42,823 nucleotides of DNA from NCBI GenBank assembly GCA_903821635.1, contig CAIJLV010000230.1, positions 1 through 42,823 of the forward strand, written 5' to 3'. The notes beneath the pieces are model-generated. The model ran no database searches. It was not told where the DNA came from and was given only the letters and a program-made list of their open reading frames with translations. This stretch comes from an uncultured Verrucomicrobiota bacterium. Lineage in GTDB: Bacteria; Verrucomicrobiota; Verrucomicrobiia; Limisphaerales; UBA9464. The first letter of the stretch is position 1. Every line of letters begins with the position of its first letter. Below are positions 1-8,116 of this stretch, piece by piece. The position numbers were made by a program, and so were the translations under genes.

Positions 1-710
1 ACCGCCTCGATCAGCGTGAACTCCAGTTGCCCGTCGGTCAGCGAGGCGCCGGGGCCGATCCGCATCATGCGGCCGCCGGCGTGCGGGGAATTCCCGGCTA
101 GGGCCAGCACGCCGTTCGGCTGCACCCATTCGCCAGCCGCAGTGCGAACCCGCAGCGTCGGGGCCCGAAAGGTCGCGAGGGCCCGGAAGAAGCCGACCGA
201 ATAGCAGAGCCGCGGACCGAACGTCCGCACCACGCCGGGCGTCGTCTGCCGCAGCAGTTCGCTGGCGAACGCAGTGCCGCCAAAGAGCAGCGCGTGCCGG
301 CGACAGGTGACGCCGCCCTCGAGCCAAGAAACCTCGATGGTGTCGAGCGCGACCGGCGCGGGCCGCCGGACGGCCCCGAGGGCAGCCTCGTCCCCGGTGA
401 TGCCGAGCAGGTGGGCAATGTCATTGCCCGTGCCGAAGGGCGCGAGGGCCAACGGCGTGTTCGCCCCCGCGGCGACCAGTCCGCTGGCGACCTCGTGCAC
501 CGTGCCGTCGCCCCCGGCCGCGATCACCAGCTCGACCGAGCCGGCCGCCTGTCGGGCCAAGTCCACCGCGTGGCCACGGTGTTCCGTCAGGCGCACCTCC
601 GTCTCGATCCCGGCTTCGGCCAACCCACGCACCAGTCGGGCCAGCCGCTCCGCCTGTGCCCGGGCGCCGGCGGACGCAGGATTCCGGATGAGCAGCGCAC
701 GGGAGGACAT
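1..710 (-). CDS. Diacylglycerol kinase family lipid kinase (partial, C-terminus cut by window edge)
   Basis: The reading frame runs from an ATG at 710 to the window edge without a stop, about 236 codons. Family signatures are clear: the nucleotide-binding GGDGTVHEV (about residues 66-74) and PFGTGND (91-97), followed by a C-terminal segment reading GNSPHAGGRMM, as in YegS/DagK-type enzymes. Family members phosphorylate diacylglycerol or related lipids (or sphingosine-type lipids) with ATP at the inner membrane face. The substrate cannot be told from sequence. It is the last gene in a minus-strand run, 51 bp beyond the end of the ECF fusion gene. The missing C-terminus lies outside the window, not necessarily in a broken gene. 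Confidence 0.9.
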   Translation of the reverse strand, partial: MSSRALLIRNPASAGARAQAERLARLVRGLAEAGIETEVRLTEHRGHAVDLARQAAGSVELVIAAGGDGTVHEVASGLVAAGANTPLALAPFGTGNDIAHLLGITGDEAALGAVRRPAPVALDTIEVSWLEGGVTCRRHALLFGGTAFASELLRQTTPGVVRTFGPRLCYSVGFFRALATFRAPTLRVRTAAGEWVQPNGVLALAGNSPHAGGRMMRIGPGASLTDGQLEFTLIEA

Positions 711-761
711 GACGGGGGCAGTCTAGCCGGCCGGGCCGCCGCCGGTCCATGCCGGGGAACG

Positions 762-3700
762 TCATTTCGAGGTCCGCTGCTGGATCTTCAGCTCCACCTC
801 ACCCAACTCGAAGATTGCTTCAGGCGAACCCAAGTCGGCTTTCGGGACGGTCACCGTCCGCTTCAGCCGGCCGTGCCAAGCGGCCGCCCGGTGGGCCAAC
901 GGATCCTGCCATGCGAGCGGCACGGGCGCCGCCGCGAAGTGAAGCTGGTATTCGCCGGGCAGCACGCCGGCCGTGCGGAAGGTTCCCTCCGGCGTCACCT
1001 CCACGGTGTAAGTCCTGTGGTGCCGGAGGTATTCTTGGCCGGCCTCGGATTCGATCCAGCGGAACCACCACAGCCGACGGTCCTCCGCGGTCAGCGTGGC
1101 GGGCGGTTCCGGCAATGGCTGACTGCGGGTTAGGCTTCGAGCCGTGAGATTTTCCTGCCAGTTAGACCATTCCCCGACCGGCAGGCGTTCGGTCAGCTTC
1201 AGGCGGCCGATGACGATGCGCCCCGCGGGGTCTGGTTTGCCGATCTCGACGTTGGCCAACTCGCCGGGCGAAACGCTGACCGGCGTTTCATCCGTTAAAA
1301 ACCGGCCGCTTCCCGGATTCAGCGAGAGCAGGAATTCTCCGGCCGGAACCTGGCTGATCTCGAATCGCCCGGAGGAATCGGTCGTGGCCCGGAAGGCGGC
1401 GACATCCGGGGCGATGCAGCCGGCCTGAAGCAGGAACGCGGGATCTTGCAGGATGACTTCGCGACCACCCTGAGGCTGGCCATCACGACGGACCGTGCCC
1501 GTGATACGGCCGAACGGTTGCAGGCGAAGTTCGACCGTTCCCCGACTCGGTGTAAGTGCCCGCGCGAAGCCGCTGGCCGAAACTGCTGCCACCGTGTGCG
1601 GCTGGCGCACCACCGGAAACCGGAATCGTCCGGCGGCATCCGTGTTGGTGACGATCCCGTCGTCGCGACGCAGGAACCGACCCCGGCCCAGCAGCGCCGA
1701 TTTTTCGAGCGTGCACAGCGCGACCTCGGCCCCCGCCGACGGAGAGCCGTCGGGATTCAGCACCACGCCGCGCACACCGCCGTCGGGATCAAGGCGGCGA
1801 AGCTTGAAGTCGCAGCGCGGTTCCCCGGCCGGGCCGGGCTGCGGAAAGCCGATTTCGGTCTCATAGCCCTCGGCCTCAAGGCGGACTACAGGTGCGCCCA
1901 TTTCGTCAAACGAGAGGCGGTATTGGCCGTTGGCGCCGTAATGAAGCTCGCTGCGGTCGAAGTTCGGATACTCCTGTCCTTCGCCGGGGATCGCCTTGAA
2001 GCGCGCGACCGGCTGACCATTCTGGGCATCCACCACGTCGCCCACCACCTCCAGCTTCGGATGCAACGTCACGGTGTGTTCATGGCCGTCGGCTGCTAGG
2101 GCGACGCCCCGCAGAAAGCGGTGCCCGGGAGCATGGGCGGTAAAGTTGAAGGCCGACTGTCCTGGCGGCGCGCTACGCCACTCAACCCGGCCGGTATCAT
2201 CCGTAGTGGCGTCCCAGCCCAGCGCGCCAAAACCGAACCCTTCATCCAGCAACAAGGTCGCGCCGGCGATGGGTTCGCCGTTGGTGGAAACAATCCGGGC
2301 CCGCAGCACGGCGCCCGCCTCCAACCGGACCCGGACGGCCTCGCCCCCGGCCTGGACGCTGAACTGCTTCGCGGAGTAACCGTCCGCCGTGGCCGTGAAT
2401 GTCGCCTCGCCTCGCGGCAGGGAGCGCACGGCAAATTGCCCCGCGGCATCCGTGGTGGCGGCGACTTCATGCCATGTGGCGCCGATGCGCGCGCCGGGAA
2501 TGGGTTCGTCCGCGGAATTGATGATTTGTCCGAAGGCCACGGCTCCCGTCCGCATCGTCGTCACCATCTTCCGGGAACGCAGCAGCGTAAGGGTCTCCCG
2601 ACCGACGGCGGTTTCATCGTCGCGGCTGACGGAAAGCGATTCTTCCTTCACGTAATCCGGGTGCTCGAACTCGAAGGCAAACCGTTCCCGCGCCGGCGGA
2701 ATCGTGGCACACAGCCAGCGCCCCTGTGCATCGGTCACGCCGAGCTGGATTCGTCGCATGAAACCCAGCCGTTCACGGTCTTCGTCCGGCTCCCGCCAGG
2801 ACGTGTCACTGAGGTGATAGGTCAGCCAGACCGACACGCCGGCGATCGGCTTTCGCCCTTCATCCACCACCTGGCCACCCACGGTTTCCGCTCGACCAAG
2901 CCGGAGCGTGTAGCCTTCGGGTCGCGGATGCTGCCAATCCGAGCGCCAAGTGAAGAAGCGGTTTTCAAAGCCCGGAAAATGCGCGCCCGCATCCAGCCGC
3001 ATCAGGGCGCCGCGCGGCAGCGCAACCACGCAGAAACCGTCGGCATCGGTTGCGCGGTCGGCGGGCGCAATCCACTCGCCGTTGGCGACGACGTTCAGGA
3101 GCACCTTGGCGCCGGGCAGCGGTTGGCCGGTGTCCGCCGCGACGACTTGGAGGCGGAACGTCTCCGGGCCGTTGAGCCGTGGAGAATTCGCCGCACGGTG
3201 GGCTGCGGGCGGAGCGACCGGAGCGGTTGCCTCCGTCGTCACGGCTACGGCCGGCTCAGTCGAATCTGGCCGATCAGAACTCGGCGGCAATCCCCAGAGC
3301 AACATCCCCACCAACGCCGCCGTGCCCACGCAGGCCGCGGCGAACTTCACCTTGGCCCAGCGCCACGCAGCGACGGTCTGCTGCACCAGTGCCGCCGCCA
3401 TCCCCGCCGGCGCGATTTCCGTGACCACCCCGTGGGCGATGCTCGCCGCGAGCCCGGCCGGCGGCGCCGCACTGAGGCGATCCGTGAGCAGCCCGGCGAG
3501 CAGGGCGACGGTCAGGGTGACGCCCTTACCGGCCAGCGCCCAGCGGAGCTTTTCGAGTGCCCGGTTCACCCGCTTCTTCGCGGCCTCTTCGGTGAGGCCG
3601 AGGGCGACGCCGACTTCGCGATGATTACGGCCTTCGGCGAAGCGCAGCAGCAGCGCGTTGCGGTCGGCTTCGGCGAGACCGGCGAGGGCTTCGTCGAGTT

Positions 3701-4046
3701 CGGGGGCGAGGCGGTTCCAGTGGGGATCGGGCGCGTGGAGTTCTTGCATGGCGACGGCTTCCTGTTCGCGTCGCTGCCGCCGGACCTCGGCCCGCAGGGC
3801 GCGGGTCGCGACGAACCGGGTGGTGCGGAAGAGCCAACCGGCCAACACTGACTTCGGTCCAAACGTGCCGGCCTTACGGGCCAAAAGCAGGAACACGGCC
3901 TGCACCACGTCGGCGGCTAGGGCGTCGTCTGGCACCTGTCGGCGGGCGGCGGCATGGACGAGCCCGAGGTGACGTTTGACCAGTTGGGCAAACGCGGCCT
4001 CCGAGCCGGTGCGGGCGTAGTCGGCGAGCAGTTGATGGTCTTCCAT
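762..4046 (-). CDS. ECF sigma factor fused to a membrane segment and carboxypeptidase-regulatory-like repeats
   Basis: A 1094-residue fusion. Residues about 12-85 look like sigma-70 region 2 (core DALAADVVQAVFLLL, GWLFRTTRFVATRALR), and 120-170 are a region 4 helix-turn-helix (LRFAEGRNHREVGVALGLTEEAAKKRVNRALEKLR). A hydrophobic stretch at about 235-253 can span the membrane. The remaining roughly 800 residues contain six or seven carboxypeptidase-regulatory-like beta-sandwich repeats, each with a G-x-V/I-x(n)-G-x-P-I-A/P-G-A core and a T-D-A/D-x-G-x-F/V strand (for example near residues 300, 390, 505, 580, 735 and 830). The parts are recognised families. That the C-terminus is extracytoplasmic and senses something that controls the attached sigma domain is inference. 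It is encoded downstream of a second ECF gene, separated by 291 bp. Confidence 0.88.
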   Translation of the reverse strand: MEDHQLLADYARTGSEAAFAQLVKRHLGLVHAAARRQVPDDALAADVVQAVFLLLARKAGTFGPKSVLAGWLFRTTRFVATRALRAEVRRQRREQEAVAMQELHAPDPHWNRLAPELDEALAGLAEADRNALLLRFAEGRNHREVGVALGLTEEAAKKRVNRALEKLRWALAGKGVTLTVALLAGLLTDRLSAAPPAGLAASIAHGVVTEIAPAGMAAALVQQTVAAWRWAKVKFAAACVGTAALVGMLLWGLPPSSDRPDSTEPAVAVTTEATAPVAPPAAHRAANSPRLNGPETFRLQVVAADTGQPLPGAKVLLNVVANGEWIAPADRATDADGFCVVALPRGALMRLDAGAHFPGFENRFFTWRSDWQHPRPEGYTLRLGRAETVGGQVVDEGRKPIAGVSVWLTYHLSDTSWREPDEDRERLGFMRRIQLGVTDAQGRWLCATIPPARERFAFEFEHPDYVKEESLSVSRDDETAVGRETLTLLRSRKMVTTMRTGAVAFGQIINSADEPIPGARIGATWHEVAATTDAAGQFAVRSLPRGEATFTATADGYSAKQFSVQAGGEAVRVRLEAGAVLRARIVSTNGEPIAGATLLLDEGFGFGALGWDATTDDTGRVEWRSAPPGQSAFNFTAHAPGHRFLRGVALAADGHEHTVTLHPKLEVVGDVVDAQNGQPVARFKAIPGEGQEYPNFDRSELHYGANGQYRLSFDEMGAPVVRLEAEGYETEIGFPQPGPAGEPRCDFKLRRLDPDGGVRGVVLNPDGSPSAGAEVALCTLEKSALLGRGRFLRRDDGIVTNTDAAGRFRFPVVRQPHTVAAVSASGFARALTPSRGTVELRLQPFGRITGTVRRDGQPQGGREVILQDPAFLLQAGCIAPDVAAFRATTDSSGRFEISQVPAGEFLLSLNPGSGRFLTDETPVSVSPGELANVEIGKPDPAGRIVIGRLKLTERLPVGEWSNWQENLTARSLTRSQPLPEPPATLTAEDRRLWWFRWIESEAGQEYLRHHRTYTVEVTPEGTFRTAGVLPGEYQLHFAAAPVPLAWQDPLAHRAAAWHGRLKRTVTVPKADLGSPEAIFELGEVELKIQQRTSK

Positions 4047-4337
4047 GGCAGCGAGACGGTTTCACTGGGGTATTCCCCGCCCATCCATGGAAACGGGACA
4101 ACGAACTTGATCAGCCCTCGTCCGCGGCAAAGGCTTTCCCGGGAATTTAGGAGTTTTCGCGACTTTTTGCCGGCCCTAACCGAAGAGCCCGACCCGTTGG
4201 CGCCGCATGAGCACCACAACCTGTCGGGGCGGCGATCCGGCTCCAAGTCTGACCTAGGAGGCCATTTTGGCTGCGCCCCTCACCTTGGGCAACCAAGTTG
4301 AGGCAGGCGGCCAAAGCGGGGGTGAGGAAAGAGGGGA
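4047..4337. other. Intergenic region between two ECF sigma genes
   Basis: There are 291 bases without a supportable gene, between the start of the ECF fusion and the stop of the second ECF gene, both on the minus strand. It should hold the fusion gene's promoter. I found no convincing hairpin with a T-run, no RNA gene and no clear -35/-10 pair. Small open frames here have no recognisable content. Confidence 0.5.
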
Positions 4338-5012
4338 CTAGCGAGCTGCCGGGCCGGCCGTTTCGGCGGCGATGATTCGACCCAGTTCCAGCTTCAACAG
4401 ACGATTCAGACGCATCCGGGCCATGTAAATCTGGGCCCGGTTGACCCCGAGCAATGAGCAAATACGGTCCGTGGGCCAATCCTGCAAAACCGCGAGGTCG
4501 AACATCTGCCATTGGCCAGGCGAGACCTTTTGCTTCACCCGTTCCAAGGCGCATTGGAGTTCATGCTGCCGCCATTCGTCCTCCCAGACCGGGTTCAACG
4601 GGTCGCTGGCCGGGTCGGGCAATTGCTCCCACTCGGGAGCGGCCCCAGCCAAATTTCGCTCCTGCCGGGCCCGGCGGCGAAACAGGTCGGCAATTCGGCG
4701 GCGGGCCACGCAGAACAGCCATGACTTGAAGGAACCCCGGCTGGGATCGTAGCGGAAGTCTGGCATCTCCCGGGCCACGGAAATCAGGGTTTCTTGAAGC
4801 ACCTCATCCGCTTCGGTGGCCGAGCAGCCTGCTTTCAGGGCGAGCCCGTGGATCACCCCGCCATACGTGTCGGAGAAACGCTGCCAGCCCTGGTGATCAC
4901 CCAGATCTTTCAGCCGGGTCAGCAGGCTGTGCCGGGTGGCTTCCCAAGACGGCACCACCGCGCCGCGGTGGCGGCGTAATTCGGTGGTGGAAACATTGCC
5001 AGGGTCAGCCAT
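4338..5012 (-). CDS. RNA polymerase sigma factor, ECF subfamily
   Basis: A 224-residue protein of normal ECF size. Region 2 spans about residues 43-112 (WQRFSDTYGGVIHGLALKAG, SFKSWLFCVARRRIADLFRRR). Region 4 spans about 150-210 with the helix-turn-helix TDRICSLLGVNRAQIYMARMRLN. The frame stays open upstream to 5285, but those extra residues overlap the kinase gene and show no family similarity, so I start at the ATG at 5012. That ATG lies 31 bp after the kinase/WD40 stop codon. The tight spacing suggests co-transcription, and kinase and sigma factor may act in one signalling route; that link is inference. No anti-sigma gene is adjacent. Confidence 0.9.
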   Translation of the reverse strand: MADPGNVSTTELRRHRGAVVPSWEATRHSLLTRLKDLGDHQGWQRFSDTYGGVIHGLALKAGCSATEADEVLQETLISVAREMPDFRYDPSRGSFKSWLFCVARRRIADLFRRRARQERNLAGAAPEWEQLPDPASDPLNPVWEDEWRQHELQCALERVKQKVSPGQWQMFDLAVLQDWPTDRICSLLGVNRAQIYMARMRLNRLLKLELGRIIAAETAGPAAR

Positions 5013-5043
5013 GCGAACTGGGTTCGTTCGTCCAAGGGCCGAT

Positions 5044-7992
5044 CTAACGGACAATTTCCGTTTCGCCGCCAGCCCCCCGCAGCAACCGGAGTTCGCGGCC
5101 CGGGGCCACGGCACCGAGCCACCGGCCTTGGGGCGAGAATTGCAGCCAGCCGCCGCCCACCCCGCGCGGCAGGGATTCCATGCCGGCTTCGCGGCCCGAC
5201 GCCAGACTCCAAAACGTGAGCCGACTGGAGCCTGACAACACGGCCAACGTCCGATCGCCCGGGGCGAAGGCCAGGTCCTGCACACCCTCGGTCAGGCCGG
5301 TCAGGGTGTGCCGACACTGCCGGGTGCCCGCGTCCCAAACTCGCACGACGTCATCCCAACCCCCGGTGGCGATCAACCCCTCATCTAGCGAAAACGCGAC
5401 GCTCCCGACGGCCATCCGGTGGCCGCTGAAGGTATGCACGGTCCGGCGGGTTTCGAGATCCCAGAGTTTCGCCGAACGATCAATGGACCCGGTCACCAAA
5501 TACCGGCCGGTTGGGGACACCGCGAGCGCCACGATCATTTCCTGGTGCCCGGGCAGGGAAAACGTCTCCCCGCCGCGCCAGAGATCTTGCACTACGACTT
5601 CGCCGGATTGGAGGCCCGAGACATACCAGTGGCCGTCGGCGGTCAGTAGGCGTTTGCTCAGGGTGCCGGGCACCGGCGGCAACGGCAGGGCTTCCAACCG
5701 CGAACCATCCTCAGTCGAGCGGCGTTCCCACACGGGTCCGACCGCGACCAAATGTAGCGAGCGGCCATTCGGACTAAAGCCGCCCACTTCGAGCACGTCG
5801 GTTAGGCGCACCCGTTCCCGGCCGGTCTGGGCCTCGACCACGCGAACCACGTCATCATTCTGGCGCACCGCAAACCACCGTTCATCGGGTGAAAACACCG
5901 GCCGCGCATTCACTCCGCTAAGGCTGGGCAGTCGGCGACTCGCCGTGGCATCCCAGACCCGGATCGTGCTGTCTTTGCCCGCCGAAATCAGCCGCTCCCC
6001 GTCCGCCGTCCAAACCACAGACCACACCTCACTGCGATGGCCGCGGAAAACTCGCTCTTCCCGCAGGGTTTCAGCCGCGCACACGCGGACGGCCTGATCG
6101 TTGCCGCCGGTCGCGAGGCGCCGGCCATCCGGCGAAAACGCCACGCACCAAACGGTCGCGCCATCGTGAAGGGTGGCCCGCGCCAACGGTTGAGCGGCGG
6201 CCACATCCCACAATGCGAGCTCGCCGGCGCGCGAAACGGTCGCCAAGCGTCGACTGTCCGGCGAAAACGCCAACGCCATCACGGTGCCCGCGTTGGTCAG
6301 CGTTCCCACGGGTTTCAGGCCCGGCCATGCCCAAAGGCGAACCGAAGTGCCCCATGAACCGGTCGCCAACAGTTTGCCATCGGGCGAAAACGCCAAGCGG
6401 CCACCGGCTTCCTCCAAGGTCACTTGCGGCTGCAAATTCCGATCCAAGAACTCGACCACGCCATTAGTGCTGAAGATGAGCGCCCGCGCCCCGCGCACCA
6501 ACTGGCCATCCGGCGCAAAACTGATGGCGGAGGACCACGACAACCGGTTGGTAATCCAGTGGCCGCGGGCGAGGTCAAGCGCCGCCGTGACCGTCCGATT
6601 GCCGCCTTCGAAGGCGAGCGTCTGTTCGTCCGGCGACAACGCGCAGGTGGCAAACATCACGCCCGGCAACTCCCATTTCCGAAGCGGCTTCAGGTCCGCT
6701 ACTGACCACTCGCGGACGGTCGAATCGAAACTCGCGGAGAACAATCGCTGGCCATCCCGCGTCAGACACAGCGAGGAAACCACCTCGGTGTGGTCCCGCA
6801 GAACGCCGAGGCTGTCGCCGCGGACGCGATCTATAAAATGAAACCACTCGAAGCCGCGCAGGTCGCGCTGCCCCGCTCGGGGCCGGTAGGAAGCTAGTAA
6901 TTCTTCGGCCCGGCCGTAATTGCCCACATCCATCGCCTGCTGGGCGAGGTTCATGTCGGCGGCGTATAGATTTTCCCGGGCGGTGAGCTCCTGATCCTCC
7001 ACCAACCGACGTTGGGTGGCCTCACCTTCGGCCCGTTGGCGGGCTTGCAGGCTGCGGCCGCGTTCCGCCACCAGCACCGCGCCCCCGATCACGGAGAGGG
7101 CGAGCGCCGCCAAGCCGAACCGCCGCCAAGTGACCGCCCGCCGTTCGTTTTGGCGCAGTTTTCGGACGGAACGGCCGGCATCCACCAGCAACAGTTCGCC
7201 GCGTAATTCGGTCGCCGTGGCGTGCCGCTCCTGCGGGTCCGGCGCGCAGGCACGCAGGATGATTTCGTTGAGCTCGGCGAATGATTCCAAGTCGGGCGCA
7301 TCGCGCAGGTCAGCCGGCAGGTCGGGAAATTCGTGCCGGCTTTTGCCCGTGGCCAGTTCGTAAAGCACCCGGCCTAGGCTGAAGAGGTCGGCCCGCGCCG
7401 AGCCGGGGCCTTCGGGCGGGATGTAACCGTCGGTGCCAACAAAGGACCGCGCGTCCCCGAAGCCCGCCACCAACCCGATGTCCGCCAGCTTGGGATGGCC
7501 GTCCACGAAGATGATGTTCGACGGTTTGATGTCGCGGTGGGCGAGCCCTTCGCCGTGCAGGAAGCCAAGCGCCTCGGCGAGGGCCGCTCCGTGGCGGGCG
7601 CATTCGGCCACCGGCAGCCGGCCCCGCTGCCGGAGAAATTCCGCAAGGGTGAGCGGCTGGTAGTTGGCCGCCCCAGGGGCCGCATCCGCCAATTCCATCA
7701 CGTAGTAGAAGTAGCCCACCTCGTCGTTCCGACCGACGTGCAGGATATCCACAAAGCCGGGATGCCGCCGGGACAGGGGTTCAAACTTTTTCAACCCGGC
7801 GAATTCACGTTCGTAGGTGCGGGCGTGGTCGAAGTGGCTGCGCCAGACGATTTTGATCGCCCGGGGGACACCCATGACGCTACGCGCCAACCACACTTCG
7901 CCGTAGGCCCCGAGCCCCACGCACCGGAGCAATTCATGGTCGGCGATGGCTGGGGGCGTGGCCGGATGGGGCTGGTCGGGGGACACTTTCAT
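5044..7992 (-). CDS. Membrane Ser/Thr protein kinase with C-terminal WD40 repeats
   Basis: Numbering from the ATG at 7992 gives 982 residues. The kinase domain (about 20-270) has the P-loop GLGAYGEVW (26-34), ATP-binding Lys in AIKI (K47), catalytic HRDIKPSN (D153), ADIG in place of ADFG (D170) and GTDGYIPPE. All catalytic residues are present, so it should be active. A membrane helix follows at about 291-308, then a short linker, then eight or more WD40 repeats up to the C-terminus (FSPDG..LATG..D..VRLW pattern). The WD40 region is predicted to be on the other side of the membrane and could form one or two propellers. The frame stays open to 8139, which would overlap the divergent helicase gene, so the exact start is uncertain. 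It lies immediately upstream of an ECF sigma gene. Confidence 0.9.
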   Translation of the reverse strand: MKVSPDQPHPATPPAIADHELLRCVGLGAYGEVWLARSVMGVPRAIKIVWRSHFDHARTYEREFAGLKKFEPLSRRHPGFVDILHVGRNDEVGYFYYVMELADAAPGAANYQPLTLAEFLRQRGRLPVAECARHGAALAEALGFLHGEGLAHRDIKPSNIIFVDGHPKLADIGLVAGFGDARSFVGTDGYIPPEGPGSARADLFSLGRVLYELATGKSRHEFPDLPADLRDAPDLESFAELNEIILRACAPDPQERHATATELRGELLLVDAGRSVRKLRQNERRAVTWRRFGLAALALSVIGGAVLVAERGRSLQARQRAEGEATQRRLVEDQELTARENLYAADMNLAQQAMDVGNYGRAEELLASYRPRAGQRDLRGFEWFHFIDRVRGDSLGVLRDHTEVVSSLCLTRDGQRLFSASFDSTVREWSVADLKPLRKWELPGVMFATCALSPDEQTLAFEGGNRTVTAALDLARGHWITNRLSWSSAISFAPDGQLVRGARALIFSTNGVVEFLDRNLQPQVTLEEAGGRLAFSPDGKLLATGSWGTSVRLWAWPGLKPVGTLTNAGTVMALAFSPDSRRLATVSRAGELALWDVAAAQPLARATLHDGATVWCVAFSPDGRRLATGGNDQAVRVCAAETLREERVFRGHRSEVWSVVWTADGERLISAGKDSTIRVWDATASRRLPSLSGVNARPVFSPDERWFAVRQNDDVVRVVEAQTGRERVRLTDVLEVGGFSPNGRSLHLVAVGPVWERRSTEDGSRLEALPLPPVPGTLSKRLLTADGHWYVSGLQSGEVVVQDLWRGGETFSLPGHQEMIVALAVSPTGRYLVTGSIDRSAKLWDLETRRTVHTFSGHRMAVGSVAFSLDEGLIATGGWDDVVRVWDAGTRQCRHTLTGLTEGVQDLAFAPGDRTLAVLSGSSRLTFWSLASGREAGMESLPRGVGGGWLQFSPQGRWLGAVAPGRELRLLRGAGGETEIVR

Positions 7993-8116
7993 CGGCACGA
8001 CGGCGACGTTAGTCACCCGCTCCAAGGCCGTGAAGCGCGGAAGCGGCGCGTCAGGGTCTAGGTGGTCCGCTTTGAACTTTGACGTTTCAGCGGCCTGCCG
8101 CACCCTCCGCAGCCCT

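Noticed and set aside
2121..3851. Plus-strand open frame of 576 codons opposite the ECF fusion
   Set aside because: Arg/Gly/Pro-rich shadow; the minus-strand frame has clear sigma domains and repeats.
5013..5285. N-terminal extension of the ECF sigma gene
   Set aside because: The 91 extra residues overlap the end of the WD40 gene and are Arg/Pro/Trp-rich noise; family content starts after the ATG at 5012.
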